A stretch of DNA of 64,000 bases, taken from positions 1 to 64,000 of the forward strand of contig BGOS01000028.1 of NCBI GenBank assembly GCA_003569365.1, read 5' to 3'. The notes below the pieces were generated by a model. The model saw nothing but the letters and a program-made list of their open reading frames with translations, was not told the origin of the DNA and did no database searches. Source of the stretch: Anaerolineaceae bacterium (GTDB taxonomy: Bacteria; Chloroflexota; Anaerolineae; Anaerolineales; UBA11657). Below, in pieces: positions 39,516 through 48,066 of the stretch. Each line of letters begins with the position of its first letter. Position 1 is the first letter of the stretch. The translations under genes were made by a program, and so were the position numbers.

Positions 39516-39545
39516 TTGCACTGTGGGCATGCTTTGCAGTAAACT
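39516..39545 (+). promoter_or_regulatory. Promoter of pentapeptide-repeat gene
   Basis: TTGCAC (39516-39521) and TAAACT (39540-39545) are 18 nt apart. The predicted transcription start is about 39552, 23 nt before the GTG at 39575. Confidence 0.5.
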
Positions 39546-39574
39546 ACCGGAATGAATTCCGCAGTTACCCGCAG

Positions 39575-39955
39575 GTGAACACAGTGATTGTAAAAGGCAA
39601 AACAATTGAGCCGCGTGCAATGCTAAGCTGGGCGCGTTTGCGGCGCACGGCTCTGGCGGGCTGCAATCTGCAGCAGGCCATCCTGCAAGGGGCAGACCTG
39701 CGGCAGGCGGATCTGCATGGCAGCAACTTGTCCGGCGCGCGCCTCTCGCATGCTTATTTGCAGGGTGCAAACCTCGCCGGCGCAAACCTTGAATACGCGG
39801 ATTTGCGCGGGGCCGACCTGACGGGTGCGCAGCTTAAAGGTGCGTCGCTGGTTTGCGCGCGCCTTGAGGGCGCCATAATTGCTTTGGACCAGTTGGGTTC
39901 AGTGAGTTCGCTGGCAGGTGCCACGCTGCCCGACGGCAGCAAACAAAGCCGTTAG
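39575..39955 (+). CDS. Pentapeptide-repeat protein
   Basis: The roughly 126-residue protein consists mostly of A(D/N)Lxx pentapeptide repeats: NLQQAILQGADLRQADLHGS, NLSGARLSHAYLQGANLAGANL (in pieces), EYADLRGADLTGAQLKGASL and CARLEGAII. Such repeats form a right-handed square beta-helix; some members protect DNA gyrase, most have unknown roles. The frame is open far upstream to 39296, but that part lies antisense to the binding-protein gene, so I start at GTG 39575, consistent with the promoter at 39516-39545. No signal peptide; probably cytosolic. Confidence 0.72.
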   Translation: MNTVIVKGKTIEPRAMLSWARLRRTALAGCNLQQAILQGADLRQADLHGSNLSGARLSHAYLQGANLAGANLEYADLRGADLTGAQLKGASLVCARLEGAIIALDQLGSVSSLAGATLPDGSKQSR

Positions 39956-40021
39956 CTGGCCGCAACTACTGCTGCAAGAAAGTTCTAGCTTAAATTTAGG
40001 TGCGGGGCCGCGGCCTGATGT

Positions 40022-40282
40022 TTACGGCGCATTGCTGCGCCCGCCCGCGTGAGGATTAGTTTTGGGGGGACCGCACCCGCCACCGCAGCAGGCGCCGCCC
40101 GTGCTCACCGGTTGGGCAGCAGTTGTCGGGCCGCCGGAAGTTGCAAAGAACAGGGACAACACGCGCGTCGCATGCGCGCTGGAACATTGCGGGCAAGTAG
40201 CCGTTCCGTCGGCAGCCTTAATCTGGCGCAGCTCCTCAAATTTCACGGCACACTCCGGACAGAAGTACTCGTAAATTGGCAT
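40022..40282 (-). CDS. FmdB-type zinc-ribbon protein
   Basis: The 86-residue protein starts MPIYEYFCPECAVKFEELR and has a second knuckle CPQCSS, giving the CxxC...CxxC zinc ribbon of the FmdB/CxxC_CXXC_SSSS family of putative regulators. A Gly/Cys-rich tail (GGACCGGGCGPPK) adds possible metal ligands. The family's function is unproven. A TACAAT box (complement of 40289-40294) 6 nt before the ATG at 40282 supports this start over the longer frame to 40363 and predicts a leaderless mRNA. Confidence 0.8.
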   Translation of the reverse strand: MPIYEYFCPECAVKFEELRQIKAADGTATCPQCSSAHATRVLSLFFATSGGPTTAAQPVSTGGACCGGGCGPPKTNPHAGGRSNAP

Positions 40283-40288
40283 GCGCAA

Positions 40289-40294
40289 ATTGTA
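40289..40294 (-). promoter_or_regulatory. -10 box of leaderless promoter
   Basis: TACAAT, 6 nt before the ATG at 40282, on the minus strand. Confidence 0.55.
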
Positions 40295-40323
40295 GCACTG
40301 CCGGCCCGGCGCGCCGGGCTGCA

Positions 40324-40351
40324 TTGACAAGCAGTTGCGCGGACGTATAAT
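40324..40351 (+). promoter_or_regulatory. Consensus promoter of the two-gene unknown operon
   Basis: TTGACA (40324-40329) and TATAAT (40346-40351), both perfect, are 16 nt apart. Transcription should start near 40358, about 60 nt before the TTG at 40421. Confidence 0.8.
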
Positions 40352-40420
40352 CCACGCGTACATGCCGGGCTGCGCGCGGCGCAGGCGGCATGTGATGCGC
40401 CGGCAGTACCCGTTCTTCCA

Positions 40421-42016
40421 TTGTCTAATATAGCCACTTCCCCTCTAGATGCATGGGTGGGCGCCTTTGCGCCGACTGCATCTGACCTCGAACACATCAC
40501 GCATCAACTAATTGAGCGCGAGGTTCCGCTCTCGACCCGCGAGCTGCTGCTGATAATTTTGGAGCGGCAGATTGCGGAGGAGCAGGCGCGCGTGCGCGCG
40601 GCTGCGGTGGGTGACGCCAGCCCGTATCTCCCGGGCGGAACTTTTAGCGTGGGGCAAACGCTAAGTTTTCCGGCGCTGCGTTTTGCAATCGGGCGCGTGG
40701 TGGAGACGCGGGTGGGCAGCAACCCGCTAGCGGGCAGTTTTCAGGTGATCGCGGTGGACTTTGCGGATGGCAAGCGGCGCGAGTTTGCGACCCAGATTGA
40801 ATCGCACCCGCTGAATTCAAAACCGACATCGATGAACGGCGGCAGTGACAGCATTGCCAACCAGGAGCCGGCGGCTTTGGCGGACGCGTTTGCTGCGCGG
40901 CTGGAGCAGCGGCTGGACGCAGCGCTGGATGTCACGGGCAAGCTTTTGCGCATCAGTGGCAAGTGGTTTTCGCGCGACTTGCTGGTGCATGTGGACGAGC
41001 ACCAGTTAAATCTGGCCGAGGCTGCGCTGGACATGGCGGGCGGCGGCCCGCTATCCACTGAGCAAATTGCGCCGCAGATTGACCTGCCAACTGGCGTGAA
41101 CGCCAAGTTGATGGTGTTCTCGCTGGCGCATGCACTGCATCGCGATGACCGCTTTGATGAGGTGGGCCCGACTGGCGAAGTGCTGTGGTATTTGAACCGG
41201 CTGGAGCCGGATGAAGTGCTCCGCCCGCCGCGCATGCTGCAGCCGGCCCAGCCCACCGTGCGCGGTGCGGCGCTGACGCCGGAGCTGCGCCGGCTGGCAA
41301 CCGAACTGGATGACGAGTACAGCGAGCACGCGCATCCCGCAAACGGCGAGACGCAGGTGCGGCTGGTGCTGACTTATCCGCACCGGCGCGCCGGCACGCT
41401 GCCGCTCACGCCGCGGCTGGCAGCAGTGTTTCCCACCGCGCGCATTTCGCCGCGCGTGAAAATCACGCTGGTGGACGGGCACACCGGCAAGCAGCATCCT
41501 GGCTGGGTGGTGCGGCGCGAGCGCTTTGTGTGGGGGTTGGCGCCGATCTTTGCGCAGTACGAGACGCCGGCGGGCAGCTTCTTGAGCGTGTCACGCGGCG
41601 AGCAGATTGGAGAATACGTGGTCACAGTTGAGACGCGCCGGCCCGTGGCAGACTGGCTGCGCAGTGCGAACGCGCCCCAAGGCCAGCTGCGCTTCTCCAT
41701 GAGCAAGCGCTCGCTGGGCGTGCAATATATGGATGAGCTGGTCATTTTGTCCGAGAGCATGGAGCAGCTGGATATTTTGCGCGCGCGCCACGAGCAGCAG
41801 GCGACAACGCTTGAGCAGCTGGTGCAGGATGTATTCCGCGAACTTGTTAAGCTGACACCGCAGGGCACAGTGCACGCCAAGACACTTTATGGCGCGGTGA
41901 ACATTGCCCGGCGGGCCACCCCCGAATCAATTTTTGCGGAACTGGTGCAGCGCCCGAGCTTTGTGCATGTGGGCGATGCCTACTGGCGCTATGAAGCGCA
42001 GGCAGCAACTGCATGA
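40421..42016 (+). CDS. Uncharacterised protein, first gene of a coupled pair
   Basis: The 531-residue protein has no signal peptide and no enzyme motif I recognise. It reads as soluble and mostly helical at the ends, with a beta-rich region at about residues 75-130 (GTFSVGQTLSFPALRFAIGRVV and GSFQVIAVDFADG) that could be an OB- or SH3-like domain. The C-terminal part contains SLGVQYMDELVILSESMEQLD and GTVHAKTLYGAVNIARR, possibly winged-helix-like. It starts with TTG and is preceded by a consensus promoter. Its stop overlaps the next gene by 4 nt (ATGA), so the two products probably work together. I recall similar long uncharacterised proteins in Anaerolineae, but cannot confirm. Confidence 0.6.
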   Translation: MSNIATSPLDAWVGAFAPTASDLEHITHQLIEREVPLSTRELLLIILERQIAEEQARVRAAAVGDASPYLPGGTFSVGQTLSFPALRFAIGRVVETRVGSNPLAGSFQVIAVDFADGKRREFATQIESHPLNSKPTSMNGGSDSIANQEPAALADAFAARLEQRLDAALDVTGKLLRISGKWFSRDLLVHVDEHQLNLAEAALDMAGGGPLSTEQIAPQIDLPTGVNAKLMVFSLAHALHRDDRFDEVGPTGEVLWYLNRLEPDEVLRPPRMLQPAQPTVRGAALTPELRRLATELDDEYSEHAHPANGETQVRLVLTYPHRRAGTLPLTPRLAAVFPTARISPRVKITLVDGHTGKQHPGWVVRRERFVWGLAPIFAQYETPAGSFLSVSRGEQIGEYVVTVETRRPVADWLRSANAPQGQLRFSMSKRSLGVQYMDELVILSESMEQLDILRARHEQQATTLEQLVQDVFRELVKLTPQGTVHAKTLYGAVNIARRATPESIFAELVQRPSFVHVGDAYWRYEAQAATA

Positions 42017-42474
42017 GCGAAGAAGAAACAGTTCTGGCACCGCGCGCGCCGGCTGCGCGCCTGAACAAGCCCGGGCTGGGAACGCGCTTCCATATTGACT
42101 TCGACTGGTGGCAGCGCGAGGAGCGCGAGATCGAAGTGTATCTGCGCACCTATCTGTCCGAGGCGCAGCTCGAGCAGCTGCGGCAGGAGAACGCGCCGCA
42201 GACCGTGGACTGGGTGGATCCGGAGACCGCTGAAGTGCGCAGTATGAACTTCATGGAATTTCTGTTCCGCACCAACGCTGCGGAACTGATGGCTGGCGAA
42301 GAGAAAGGCGCTTCACTTGTGGATGCAATCTTTCGGCTGTTCCTTGCAAATGGAAATCTGCCGCTAACACCGGTAGAGATTGCCGAGAAGGTTGGGCGGT
42401 CCGGGCAGGAGCGCACAATCTTGCGCACGCTTTCCGGGGCGCGGGTGTATAAGGGCATTCGCCCGGTAGACTGA
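42013..42474 (+). CDS. Uncharacterised protein, second gene of a coupled pair
   Basis: The 153-residue soluble protein has an acidic start and aromatic FHIDFDWWQREEREIEVYLRTYL, then a helical, wHTH-like C-terminal half with LPLTPVEIAEKVGRSGQERTILRTLSG, which reads like a winged-helix recognition region. That would make it a possible DNA-binding or scaffold protein (inference). Its start overlaps the end of the large upstream gene by 4 nt, and no other gene follows in the operon before tRNA-Arg. Confidence 0.6.
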   Translation: MSEEETVLAPRAPAARLNKPGLGTRFHIDFDWWQREEREIEVYLRTYLSEAQLEQLRQENAPQTVDWVDPETAEVRSMNFMEFLFRTNAAELMAGEEKGASLVDAIFRLFLANGNLPLTPVEIAEKVGRSGQERTILRTLSGARVYKGIRPVD

Positions 42475-42560
42475 TCTTTCGTTTGGTGCCGGGAGCGGAT
42501 CTGCGCGTGCGTGAATATTTCCGCTGCCAGCATCAAGTTACAATGCTCGGGCAAGTCCGC

Positions 42561-42634
<74 letters not shown>

Positions 42635-42640
42635 AATGCA

Positions 42641-42669
42641 ACGGCCACTTATAAGGTGGCCGTTTTTTA
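42641..42669 (+). terminator. Intrinsic terminator after tRNA-Arg
   Basis: CGGCCAC(TT) and (AA)GGTGGCCG form a stem-loop followed by TTTTTT (42663-42668). Confidence 0.85.
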
Positions 42670-42698
42670 TTTGCCGGCGGGCCGCACACTACTACTGC

Positions 42699-42704
42699 TA
42701 AAAT
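42699..42704 (+). promoter_or_regulatory. -10 box of leaderless promoter
   Basis: TAAAAT, 7 nt (CCCGCAC) before the ATG at 42712. Confidence 0.55.
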
Positions 42705-42711
42705 CCCGCAC

Positions 42712-44346
42712 ATGCCTAAGATCACCACAATATCTCAGATGCGTGCGCTTGAAGTGCAAGCGCATGCTGCCGGCGTGCCGTACGAGAGCATGATGGAGCT
42801 GGCCGGGACGGCGGTGGCTGCTGCCATCAGCGGGCGCGTGGGCAGCATGGATGGCGTGCAGGTGTTGGTGTTGGTGGGGCCGGGCAACAACGGCGGCGAC
42901 GGGCTGGTGGCGGCCCGCGCTCTGGCACAGGCCGGGGCAACCGTCAAAGCTTATTGCCTTAAGCCGCGCGCTGCAGCGGATCCGCAATTAATTGCTGCGC
43001 TGGCAGCAAATGTTTTTGTTGTGGATGCTGAAAGCGATCAGCGCTTGCGGGTGTTTGCCAATGTGCTGCGCGGCACGCGCGTGGTGGTGGATGCGCTGTT
43101 TGGCACGGGCGCGCGCCGGCCGATGCCTGAGACTGCAGCGCAGCTGCTGCGCAAGGCGCACGCACACATCTTGCAAACGCCGGGTGCGTTGAATGTTGCG
43201 GTGGATTGCCCCTCGGGCTATGACTGTGACACCGGCGAGATGGACCGCGATACGATGCCGGCTGCCCTGACGGTGACATTTGGCGCGGCCAAATTCGGGC
43301 AACTCGTGCCTGCGGGCGCGGACGTGATTGGTGACCTGCTGGTTGCAGACATCGGCTGGCCGGCGGACATGCCTGCGCTGCAGGCGATCAAACCGCAGCT
43401 GGCAACTGCGGCGGACGTGTGCGCAAGCCTGCCGCCGCGCCCGCGCAGCGCGCACAAGGGTACGTTTGGCACCGCGCTGGTTGTGGCTGGCTCGGTAAAT
43501 TACACCGGCGCTGCATATCTGGCAGCTGCGGCTGCGTACCGCATTGGCAGCGGGTTGGTTACAGGCGCAGTGCCAAATGCCATTTACCCGATCCTCGCTG
43601 CGCAGCTGCCTGAAGCCACCTGGCTGCTACTGCCCGCGGACATGGGCGTGATTGCCGGCAAGGCGGCAGCCGTTTTGCGGGCAGCACTGGGCGCTGCCAG
43701 TGCGCTGCTGCTCGGTCCCGGCTGGGGTGAAGAAAAACCGACGGCAGAATTTTTGCGCCAGCTGTTATTGGCTGGAGAGCTGGCCGGAAAGAATGCCGGC
43801 ATGGGCTTCGGGGTACAGGTTGCGCGTGGCCCGGCGGTCGCGGCTGCCGCCAAGCTGCCGCCAACAGTGGTGGACGCGGACGCGCTCAAGCTGCTGACTG
43901 CGATTGACGAATGGTGGCTGCGCCTGCCGGCGCCGGCGGTGCTCACGCCGCACCCCGGTGAGATGGGCGTTCTAAGCGGGCTGGGGCGCGACGCGGTGCA
44001 AGCGGACCGCATCGGTGTTGCGCTGCGCTGCAGTGCGCAATGGGGGCATGTGGTGTTACTAAAGGGCGCCTACACTGTGGTGGCTGCGCCCGATGGGCGC
44101 GTAACGGTGCAGCCATTTGCCACGGCGGCGCTGGCGCGGGCTGGCACTGGTGATGTGCTGGCGGGAATGACAGTGGGCTTGCTGGCGCAGGGCGTTGCGC
44201 CGTATGAAGCTGCGGTTGCCGCAGCGTATCTGCATGGCGTTGCCGGGCAGCTGGCGGCTGCGCGCGTGGGCGCACTCGCCAGCGTGCTGGCCAGTGATGT
44301 GCTCGCCGCCATTCCGGCGGCGCTGAATGCGGTGGGTGCGGCTTAG
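42712..44346 (+). CDS. nnr: Bifunctional NAD(P)HX epimerase/dehydratase
   Basis: The 544-residue protein repairs hydrated NAD(P)H. The N-terminal epimerase (YjeF_N, residues about 1-225) has VGPGNNGGDGLVAAR, DALFGTGARRP and VDCPSGYDCDTGE. The C-terminal ADP-dependent dehydratase (carbohydrate-kinase fold, about 235-544) has HKGTFGTALVVAGS, LLGPGWG, VDADALKLL, LTPHPGEM, LLKGAYTVVA and the GTGDVLAG catalytic loop (ARAGTGDVLAGM). All motifs look intact. The start is supported by TAAAAT 7 nt upstream, predicting leaderless transcription. It follows the tRNA-Arg terminator and converges with the YtxH-like gene. Confidence 0.95.
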   Translation: MPKITTISQMRALEVQAHAAGVPYESMMELAGTAVAAAISGRVGSMDGVQVLVLVGPGNNGGDGLVAARALAQAGATVKAYCLKPRAAADPQLIAALAANVFVVDAESDQRLRVFANVLRGTRVVVDALFGTGARRPMPETAAQLLRKAHAHILQTPGALNVAVDCPSGYDCDTGEMDRDTMPAALTVTFGAAKFGQLVPAGADVIGDLLVADIGWPADMPALQAIKPQLATAADVCASLPPRPRSAHKGTFGTALVVAGSVNYTGAAYLAAAAAYRIGSGLVTGAVPNAIYPILAAQLPEATWLLLPADMGVIAGKAAAVLRAALGAASALLLGPGWGEEKPTAEFLRQLLLAGELAGKNAGMGFGVQVARGPAVAAAAKLPPTVVDADALKLLTAIDEWWLRLPAPAVLTPHPGEMGVLSGLGRDAVQADRIGVALRCSAQWGHVVLLKGAYTVVAAPDGRVTVQPFATAALARAGTGDVLAGMTVGLLAQGVAPYEAAVAAAYLHGVAGQLAAARVGALASVLASDVLAAIPAALNAVGAA

Positions 44347-44375
44347 TAGCGCTGCTGTGAGCAGCGCCCGGGCTG

Positions 44376-44672
44376 TTAGGCTTCGGCGTCCGCTGCCTTG
44401 CCGTGCATTTTGCTGCGCGCGCCCTTCGCAACTTCTTCGCCGGTGTGCTTGGCCCACTCAGAGGCTTCGGCGGCCAGCTCTTCCGCGCGCAGGCGCGCCT
44501 CATGCAGCGCGCTTTCGCCGCGCTCGCGCAGCTCAACGCCCTTGCGCAGCAGATCTGAGCGCGTCTCTTCGCCGGTTTGTGGCGCCAGCAAGAGTGCCAC
44601 CGCCGCCCCCACCAGTCCGCCGACAATGAAGCCAACCACGAATGAGCCTGAGTCGTTGCTATTGTTTGACAT
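44376..44672 (-). CDS. YtxH-domain small membrane protein
   Basis: The 98-residue protein has the YtxH pattern: one N-terminal TM helix with glycine motifs (GFIVGGLVGAAVALLLAPQTGEE, residues about 13-35) and a long amphipathic, charged helix (LRKGVELRERGESALHEARLR, then EELAAEASEWAKHTGEEV). YtxH proteins are stress-related in Bacillus, with unknown mechanism. GGAGAA precedes the ATG at 44672 at good spacing. It lies 72 nt downstream of another small membrane protein gene on the same strand. Confidence 0.8.
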   Translation of the reverse strand: MSNNSNDSGSFVVGFIVGGLVGAAVALLLAPQTGEETRSDLLRKGVELRERGESALHEARLRAEELAAEASEWAKHTGEEVAKGARSKMHGKAADAEA

Positions 44673-44744
44673 GAAATAACTTCTCCAAAGAAAATGTTTG
44701 TCTGGTACAAGCCGGCAGGTGGCGCCGCATAGTTCTGCGCAAAG

Positions 44745-45152
44745 CTAACGGCCGCCGGTAAACAACGCCAGCAGCCGGCGCAAGAGCGCGATGCTGGTGC
44801 TCACCTTGATCACCGGTTCCGCCAGATTTTCGCTCAAGAAGCGCGCTGTGCCATGCACGGTGGAAATTGTATCACCCACGTCCTCAAGCATTGGCTTGAT
44901 TTCCTCGCGCAGCAGGCGCGTGAGCTGTGCCACCTGTTGCGCAAGCACCACCAATGCCACGCCAGCCAGCAGCGCCGCCAGCGCAATCCAAATGATGAGC
45001 AGATCGCGCAGCGTGATGAGTGCGGTGGGCGACAGTACCGCCACGACGCCCGCGCTGACCGCCAGCACCAGCATTACCACCAGCAGGGTGGGCAGCAGCC
45101 AGCGCTTCTTACTTCTGCCGCCGGCAGTGGGCTGTGCTGAACTGTCTTCCAT
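44745..45152 (-). CDS. Small membrane protein with two TM helices (DUF948-like)
   Basis: The 135-residue protein has two TM helices (about residues 19-42 and 47-71) and an amphipathic C-terminal part (LTRLLREEIKPMLEDVGDTI), similar to DUF948-type proteins that often neighbour YtxH genes. Function unknown. I use the ATG at 45152 rather than an upstream ATG at 45161, because a perfect TATAAT (complement of 45160-45165) lies exactly 7 nt before 45152 and overlaps the upstream ATG. Confidence 0.65.
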   Translation of the reverse strand: MEDSSAQPTAGGRSKKRWLLPTLLVVMLVLAVSAGVVAVLSPTALITLRDLLIIWIALAALLAGVALVVLAQQVAQLTRLLREEIKPMLEDVGDTISTVHGTARFLSENLAEPVIKVSTSIALLRRLLALFTGGR

Positions 45153-45159
45153 TGTCGTC

Positions 45160-45165
45160 ATTATA
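45160..45165 (-). promoter_or_regulatory. -10 box of leaderless promoter
   Basis: Exact TATAAT, 7 nt (GACGACA) before the ATG at 45152, minus strand. Confidence 0.6.
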
Positions 45166-45183
45166 TTTGCCGCCCGCTATCGC

Positions 45184-45453
45184 CTATTCTTGTGCGGGCT
45201 CCTTTAGAACCAGCACTGTGGCGCCGACCATAAATAACAGTGCAAAGCTGGCGGCCTCAACCACATGCAGCGGGCCCACCACCGGCAGGTCAAGACCAAT
45301 GAGGGGTGCAACTGCCTGCCCCACGGCAAAGCCTGCCCAACTGCAGGCCAGGTACAAAAGCAGGCGCATGGCACCGCCGCCGCGCACCAAATGGAACAGA
45401 GCCCCAAAAAGCGTGGCGAGCGCCAGCGCAAACAAGTAATGCGGTGTCATCAT
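45184..45453 (-). CDS. Small hydrophobic membrane protein
   Basis: The 89-residue protein has about three hydrophobic helices (LFALALATLFGALFHLVRGG, LLLYLACSWAGFAVGQ and AASFALLFMVGATVLVL) and a short polar tail. No family is recognised. Its ATG overlaps the mnmA stop by 4 nt (ATGA), so it is translated with mnmA, but the membrane topology suggests an unrelated job. Its small size and position at the end of the tRNA-thiolation operon are the only leads. Confidence 0.6.
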   Translation of the reverse strand: MMTPHYLFALALATLFGALFHLVRGGGAMRLLLYLACSWAGFAVGQAVAPLIGLDLPVVGPLHVVEAASFALLFMVGATVLVLKEPAQE

Positions 45454-46562
45454 GATGCAATCACTCCGCCGCCCAAAATTTCCGCGCCGGCGTAAAAGAC
45501 CGCGGCCTGCCCGGGTGTTGCGCTTTGCACTGCTGTTTCAAACTCCACTGTAACTTCATCGCTGCCCTCCGGGATGATGCGCGCTGCTGCGGGTGTGCCG
45601 TGCGCGCGAATTTGCACTTGGGCTTCGAACGCAGCCGCGGGCACAATGCCCGAAACCCAGTTTACCCGCTCCGCGCGCAGCCGTGTGCTTGCAAGCGCGC
45701 TGCGCGGGCCTACGCGCAGCGTGTTGGCCGCCGCGTCCATTGCCACCACGTACTGTGGCTCAGGCCCGGCCAGCCGCAGGCCCTTGCGTTGCCCAATGGT
45801 ATATAACGGCAAGCCGGCATGCATGCCAACCTGCCGGCCGGCGCCGTCGGTGATTGCGCCGGGCTTAAGCGCCGCGGGTGCGTGCTCCTGTAGAAACGGG
45901 CGATAGTCCCCATCCGGCAAAAAACATAAATCCTGGCTGTCCCGGCGGCTGTGCACCGGCAGGCCAAACCCGCGCGCAAGTTCGCGCACCTCTGCTTTTG
46001 TATAAGCCCCGACTGGAAACATGGCGTGCGCCAGCTGCTGCTGGTTGAGCACGCTCAGCACATAAGATTGATCCTTGGCCGCATCCGTTCCGCGCAACAG
46101 CTGCCAGCTTGTGGGCTGCTGCTGCTGCACGCGCGCAAAGTGGCCGGTGGCCAGGTATTGCGCACCAAGGCTCAGCGCTTCATTGAGCAAAAATGTCCAG
46201 CGAATGTGGCGGTTGCATTCCAGGCAGGGGTTGGGCGTTGTGCCCGCGCTGTAGCCATCCAGAAAAAACTGCACCACCTGCTCGCGGAAGATTTGTTGGG
46301 CATCAATCACATGAAATGGAATTGCAAGCTGGCCGGCAATCGCGCGCGCCTCGATGATGGCATCCGGCGCGCAGCACTTATTGTGGCTGCTGCGCGAGCC
46401 TGTGGCCGACTCATCGCTCCACAAGCGCAGCATCAAGCCGATCACATCGTAGCCCTGTTCCACCAGCAATGCTGCTGCCACCGAGCTGTCCACTCCGCCG
46501 CTCATCGCAATCACCACGCGCGTGCCGGCGTTTGCAAGCTTGGCTGCGGGTGATGTCGTCAT
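45450..46562 (-). CDS. mnmA: tRNA-specific 2-thiouridylase
   Basis: The 370-residue ATP pyrophosphatase makes 2-thiouridine at wobble position 34 of tRNA-Glu, -Gln and -Lys. The PP-loop is SGGVDSS (residues 21-27); catalytic Cys113 lies in NPCLECN and the persulfide Cys213 in DSQDLCFL. Domain layout and length are canonical. Its ATG overlaps the cysteine desulfurase stop by 4 nt (ATGA), matching the direct sulfur hand-off expected between the two enzymes. Confidence 0.96.
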   Translation of the reverse strand: MTTSPAAKLANAGTRVVIAMSGGVDSSVAAALLVEQGYDVIGLMLRLWSDESATGSRSSHNKCCAPDAIIEARAIAGQLAIPFHVIDAQQIFREQVVQFFLDGYSAGTTPNPCLECNRHIRWTFLLNEALSLGAQYLATGHFARVQQQQPTSWQLLRGTDAAKDQSYVLSVLNQQQLAHAMFPVGAYTKAEVRELARGFGLPVHSRRDSQDLCFLPDGDYRPFLQEHAPAALKPGAITDGAGRQVGMHAGLPLYTIGQRKGLRLAGPEPQYVVAMDAAANTLRVGPRSALASTRLRAERVNWVSGIVPAAAFEAQVQIRAHGTPAAARIIPEGSDEVTVEFETAVQSATPGQAAVFYAGAEILGGGVIAS

Positions 46563-47710
46563 GTGCGCAGCGCTGCCACGCAGCGTTCCACAGTTTGCAC
46601 TGCGTAATCAACATCCGCTGCAGTTGTGGCGCGGCCCACGCTTAAGCGCAATGATCCGCGCGCCCATTCGGGTTGCATGCCCATTGCCAGCAGCACGCCA
46701 GACGGGCGCGGGTCGCCAGTCTTGCACGCAGAGCCGGAGCTCGCAGCCACGCCCTCTAAATCCAAACGCCGAAGCAGCGCATTGCCATCCACGCCCCGGA
46801 ACACAAAGCTGGCATGGTTGGGCAGGCGCAGCTGCGGGTGGCCGGTAAGCCGGCTTTCGGGCACGCGTTGCAGCACACCCGCAATCAAGGCTGCGCGCAG
46901 CTGCAGAAAGTTCTCGTTGTCCGGTGCGCGGCGCTGCAGCACAAGTTGCAGCGCTGCTGCCATGCCGGCAATCAGCGGCACATTCTGCGTTCCGGCGCGC
47001 AGGCCGTTTTCCTGGCTGCCGCCGGTTTGCACCGCCTGCAGTTGCGTGCCTTTGCGCACATACAATGCACCGACGCCCTTGGGTCCATAAAATTTGTGCG
47101 CACCGAGCGAGAGCAGGTCTACGCCCAGTGCCTGCACATCCAGCTCCAGCTGGCTCGCTGCCTGCACCGCATCCGTGTGAAACAACACGCCACGCGCGCG
47201 GGCAACGGCAGCCAGTTCCGCAACCGGCTGCAAGCTGCCCACCTCGTTGTTGGCAAGCATCAGGGAAACCAGCACAGTGTCCGGCCGGATTGCATCTGCC
47301 AGCTGTTGGGCGCTGACACAACCGTGCGCATCCACGTCCAGCAGTGTCAGGTCAAAATCAAAATGATCAGCCAGTTGCTGCGCCGTGTGCAGCACGGCGT
47401 GGTGCTCCACCGCTGTGGTGATCAGGTGGCTGCCGCGCCCGCTAGCCTGGGCCGCCAGCGCCGCGCCGCGCAGCGCCAGGTTGTCGCTTTCGCTGCCGCC
47501 GCCGGTGAACAGTATTTCGTTGGCACTGCAGTTGAGGCCAACTGCCAGCTGCTGGCGCGCAGCGTAGATGGCGTGCTCGGCCTGCTGGCCCCAGCGGTGA
47601 ACGGAATTTGGATTGCCGAACTGTTCGCTAAAGTACGGCAGCATCGCCGCCAATACTTCCGGAGCCACCGGGGTGGTGGCAGCATGGTCAAGGTAAACCT
47701 GCGGGCGCAT
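46559..47710 (-). CDS. Cysteine desulfurase (IscS/NifS type)
   Basis: The 383-residue class V aminotransferase-fold enzyme frees sulfur from cysteine. PLP is bound by Lys206 in SLGAHKFYGPKG, with the aldimine-stacking His in EHHAVL (residues 102-104). The active-site Cys329 lies in SSGSACKTG on the mobile loop, the class I (IscS/NifS) arrangement. It probably feeds MnmA, whose gene overlaps it by 4 nt, and perhaps Fe-S assembly; no iscU is adjacent. Start ATG 47710, 11 nt after the upstream gene. Confidence 0.92.
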   Translation of the reverse strand: MRPQVYLDHAATTPVAPEVLAAMLPYFSEQFGNPNSVHRWGQQAEHAIYAARQQLAVGLNCSANEILFTGGGSESDNLALRGAALAAQASGRGSHLITTAVEHHAVLHTAQQLADHFDFDLTLLDVDAHGCVSAQQLADAIRPDTVLVSLMLANNEVGSLQPVAELAAVARARGVLFHTDAVQAASQLELDVQALGVDLLSLGAHKFYGPKGVGALYVRKGTQLQAVQTGGSQENGLRAGTQNVPLIAGMAAALQLVLQRRAPDNENFLQLRAALIAGVLQRVPESRLTGHPQLRLPNHASFVFRGVDGNALLRRLDLEGVAASSGSACKTGDPRPSGVLLAMGMQPEWARGSLRLSVGRATTAADVDYAVQTVERCVAALRT

Positions 47711-47721
47711 GGCAGCAGTAG

Positions 47722-48021
47722 CTACAACTGGAAGCCGCCGGTTGCCGGGACTACTTTTTGTGTCAGGTTATCAACATATTCCCGGAGCTTTTGCTCCAGC
47801 GCCTGCCAGTCGTCGCTGGCCAGAATGCGGTGCATGGTGGCGGCATCTGCTGCGGTGCCGGCGGTGAGGATTTGCGGGCATGTGCCGTAAAGTGTGTACC
47901 ATGCGTCTGAGGGCTGAATGCCGAGCCGGGTCATGTTGGGCACCCAATCGCGCACCACAAACTCGAAATATTCTTTTTCGAGGTCGGGCTTGATGTCCCA
48001 GCTGAGCAGCAGCTTTACCAT
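47722..48021 (-). CDS. Small conserved protein of unknown function
   Basis: The 99-residue soluble protein has an alternating pattern (VKLLLSWDIKPDLEKEYFEF, then VVRDWVPNMTRLG, QPSDAWYTLYG and a helical C-terminus) that suggests a ferredoxin-like alpha/beta (dimeric barrel) fold, as in small monooxygenase- or EthD-like proteins. No catalytic residues can be assigned. It lies 11 nt before the cysteine desulfurase and 45 nt after the MBL gene, so it is co-transcribed with both. Confidence 0.6.
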   Translation of the reverse strand: MVKLLLSWDIKPDLEKEYFEFVVRDWVPNMTRLGIQPSDAWYTLYGTCPQILTAGTAADAATMHRILASDDWQALEQKLREYVDNLTQKVVPATGGFQL

Positions 48022-48066
48022 AACCGGAAACTGATAGTGGACGGAAAAGTGCGCGTGCGCCGCGCG

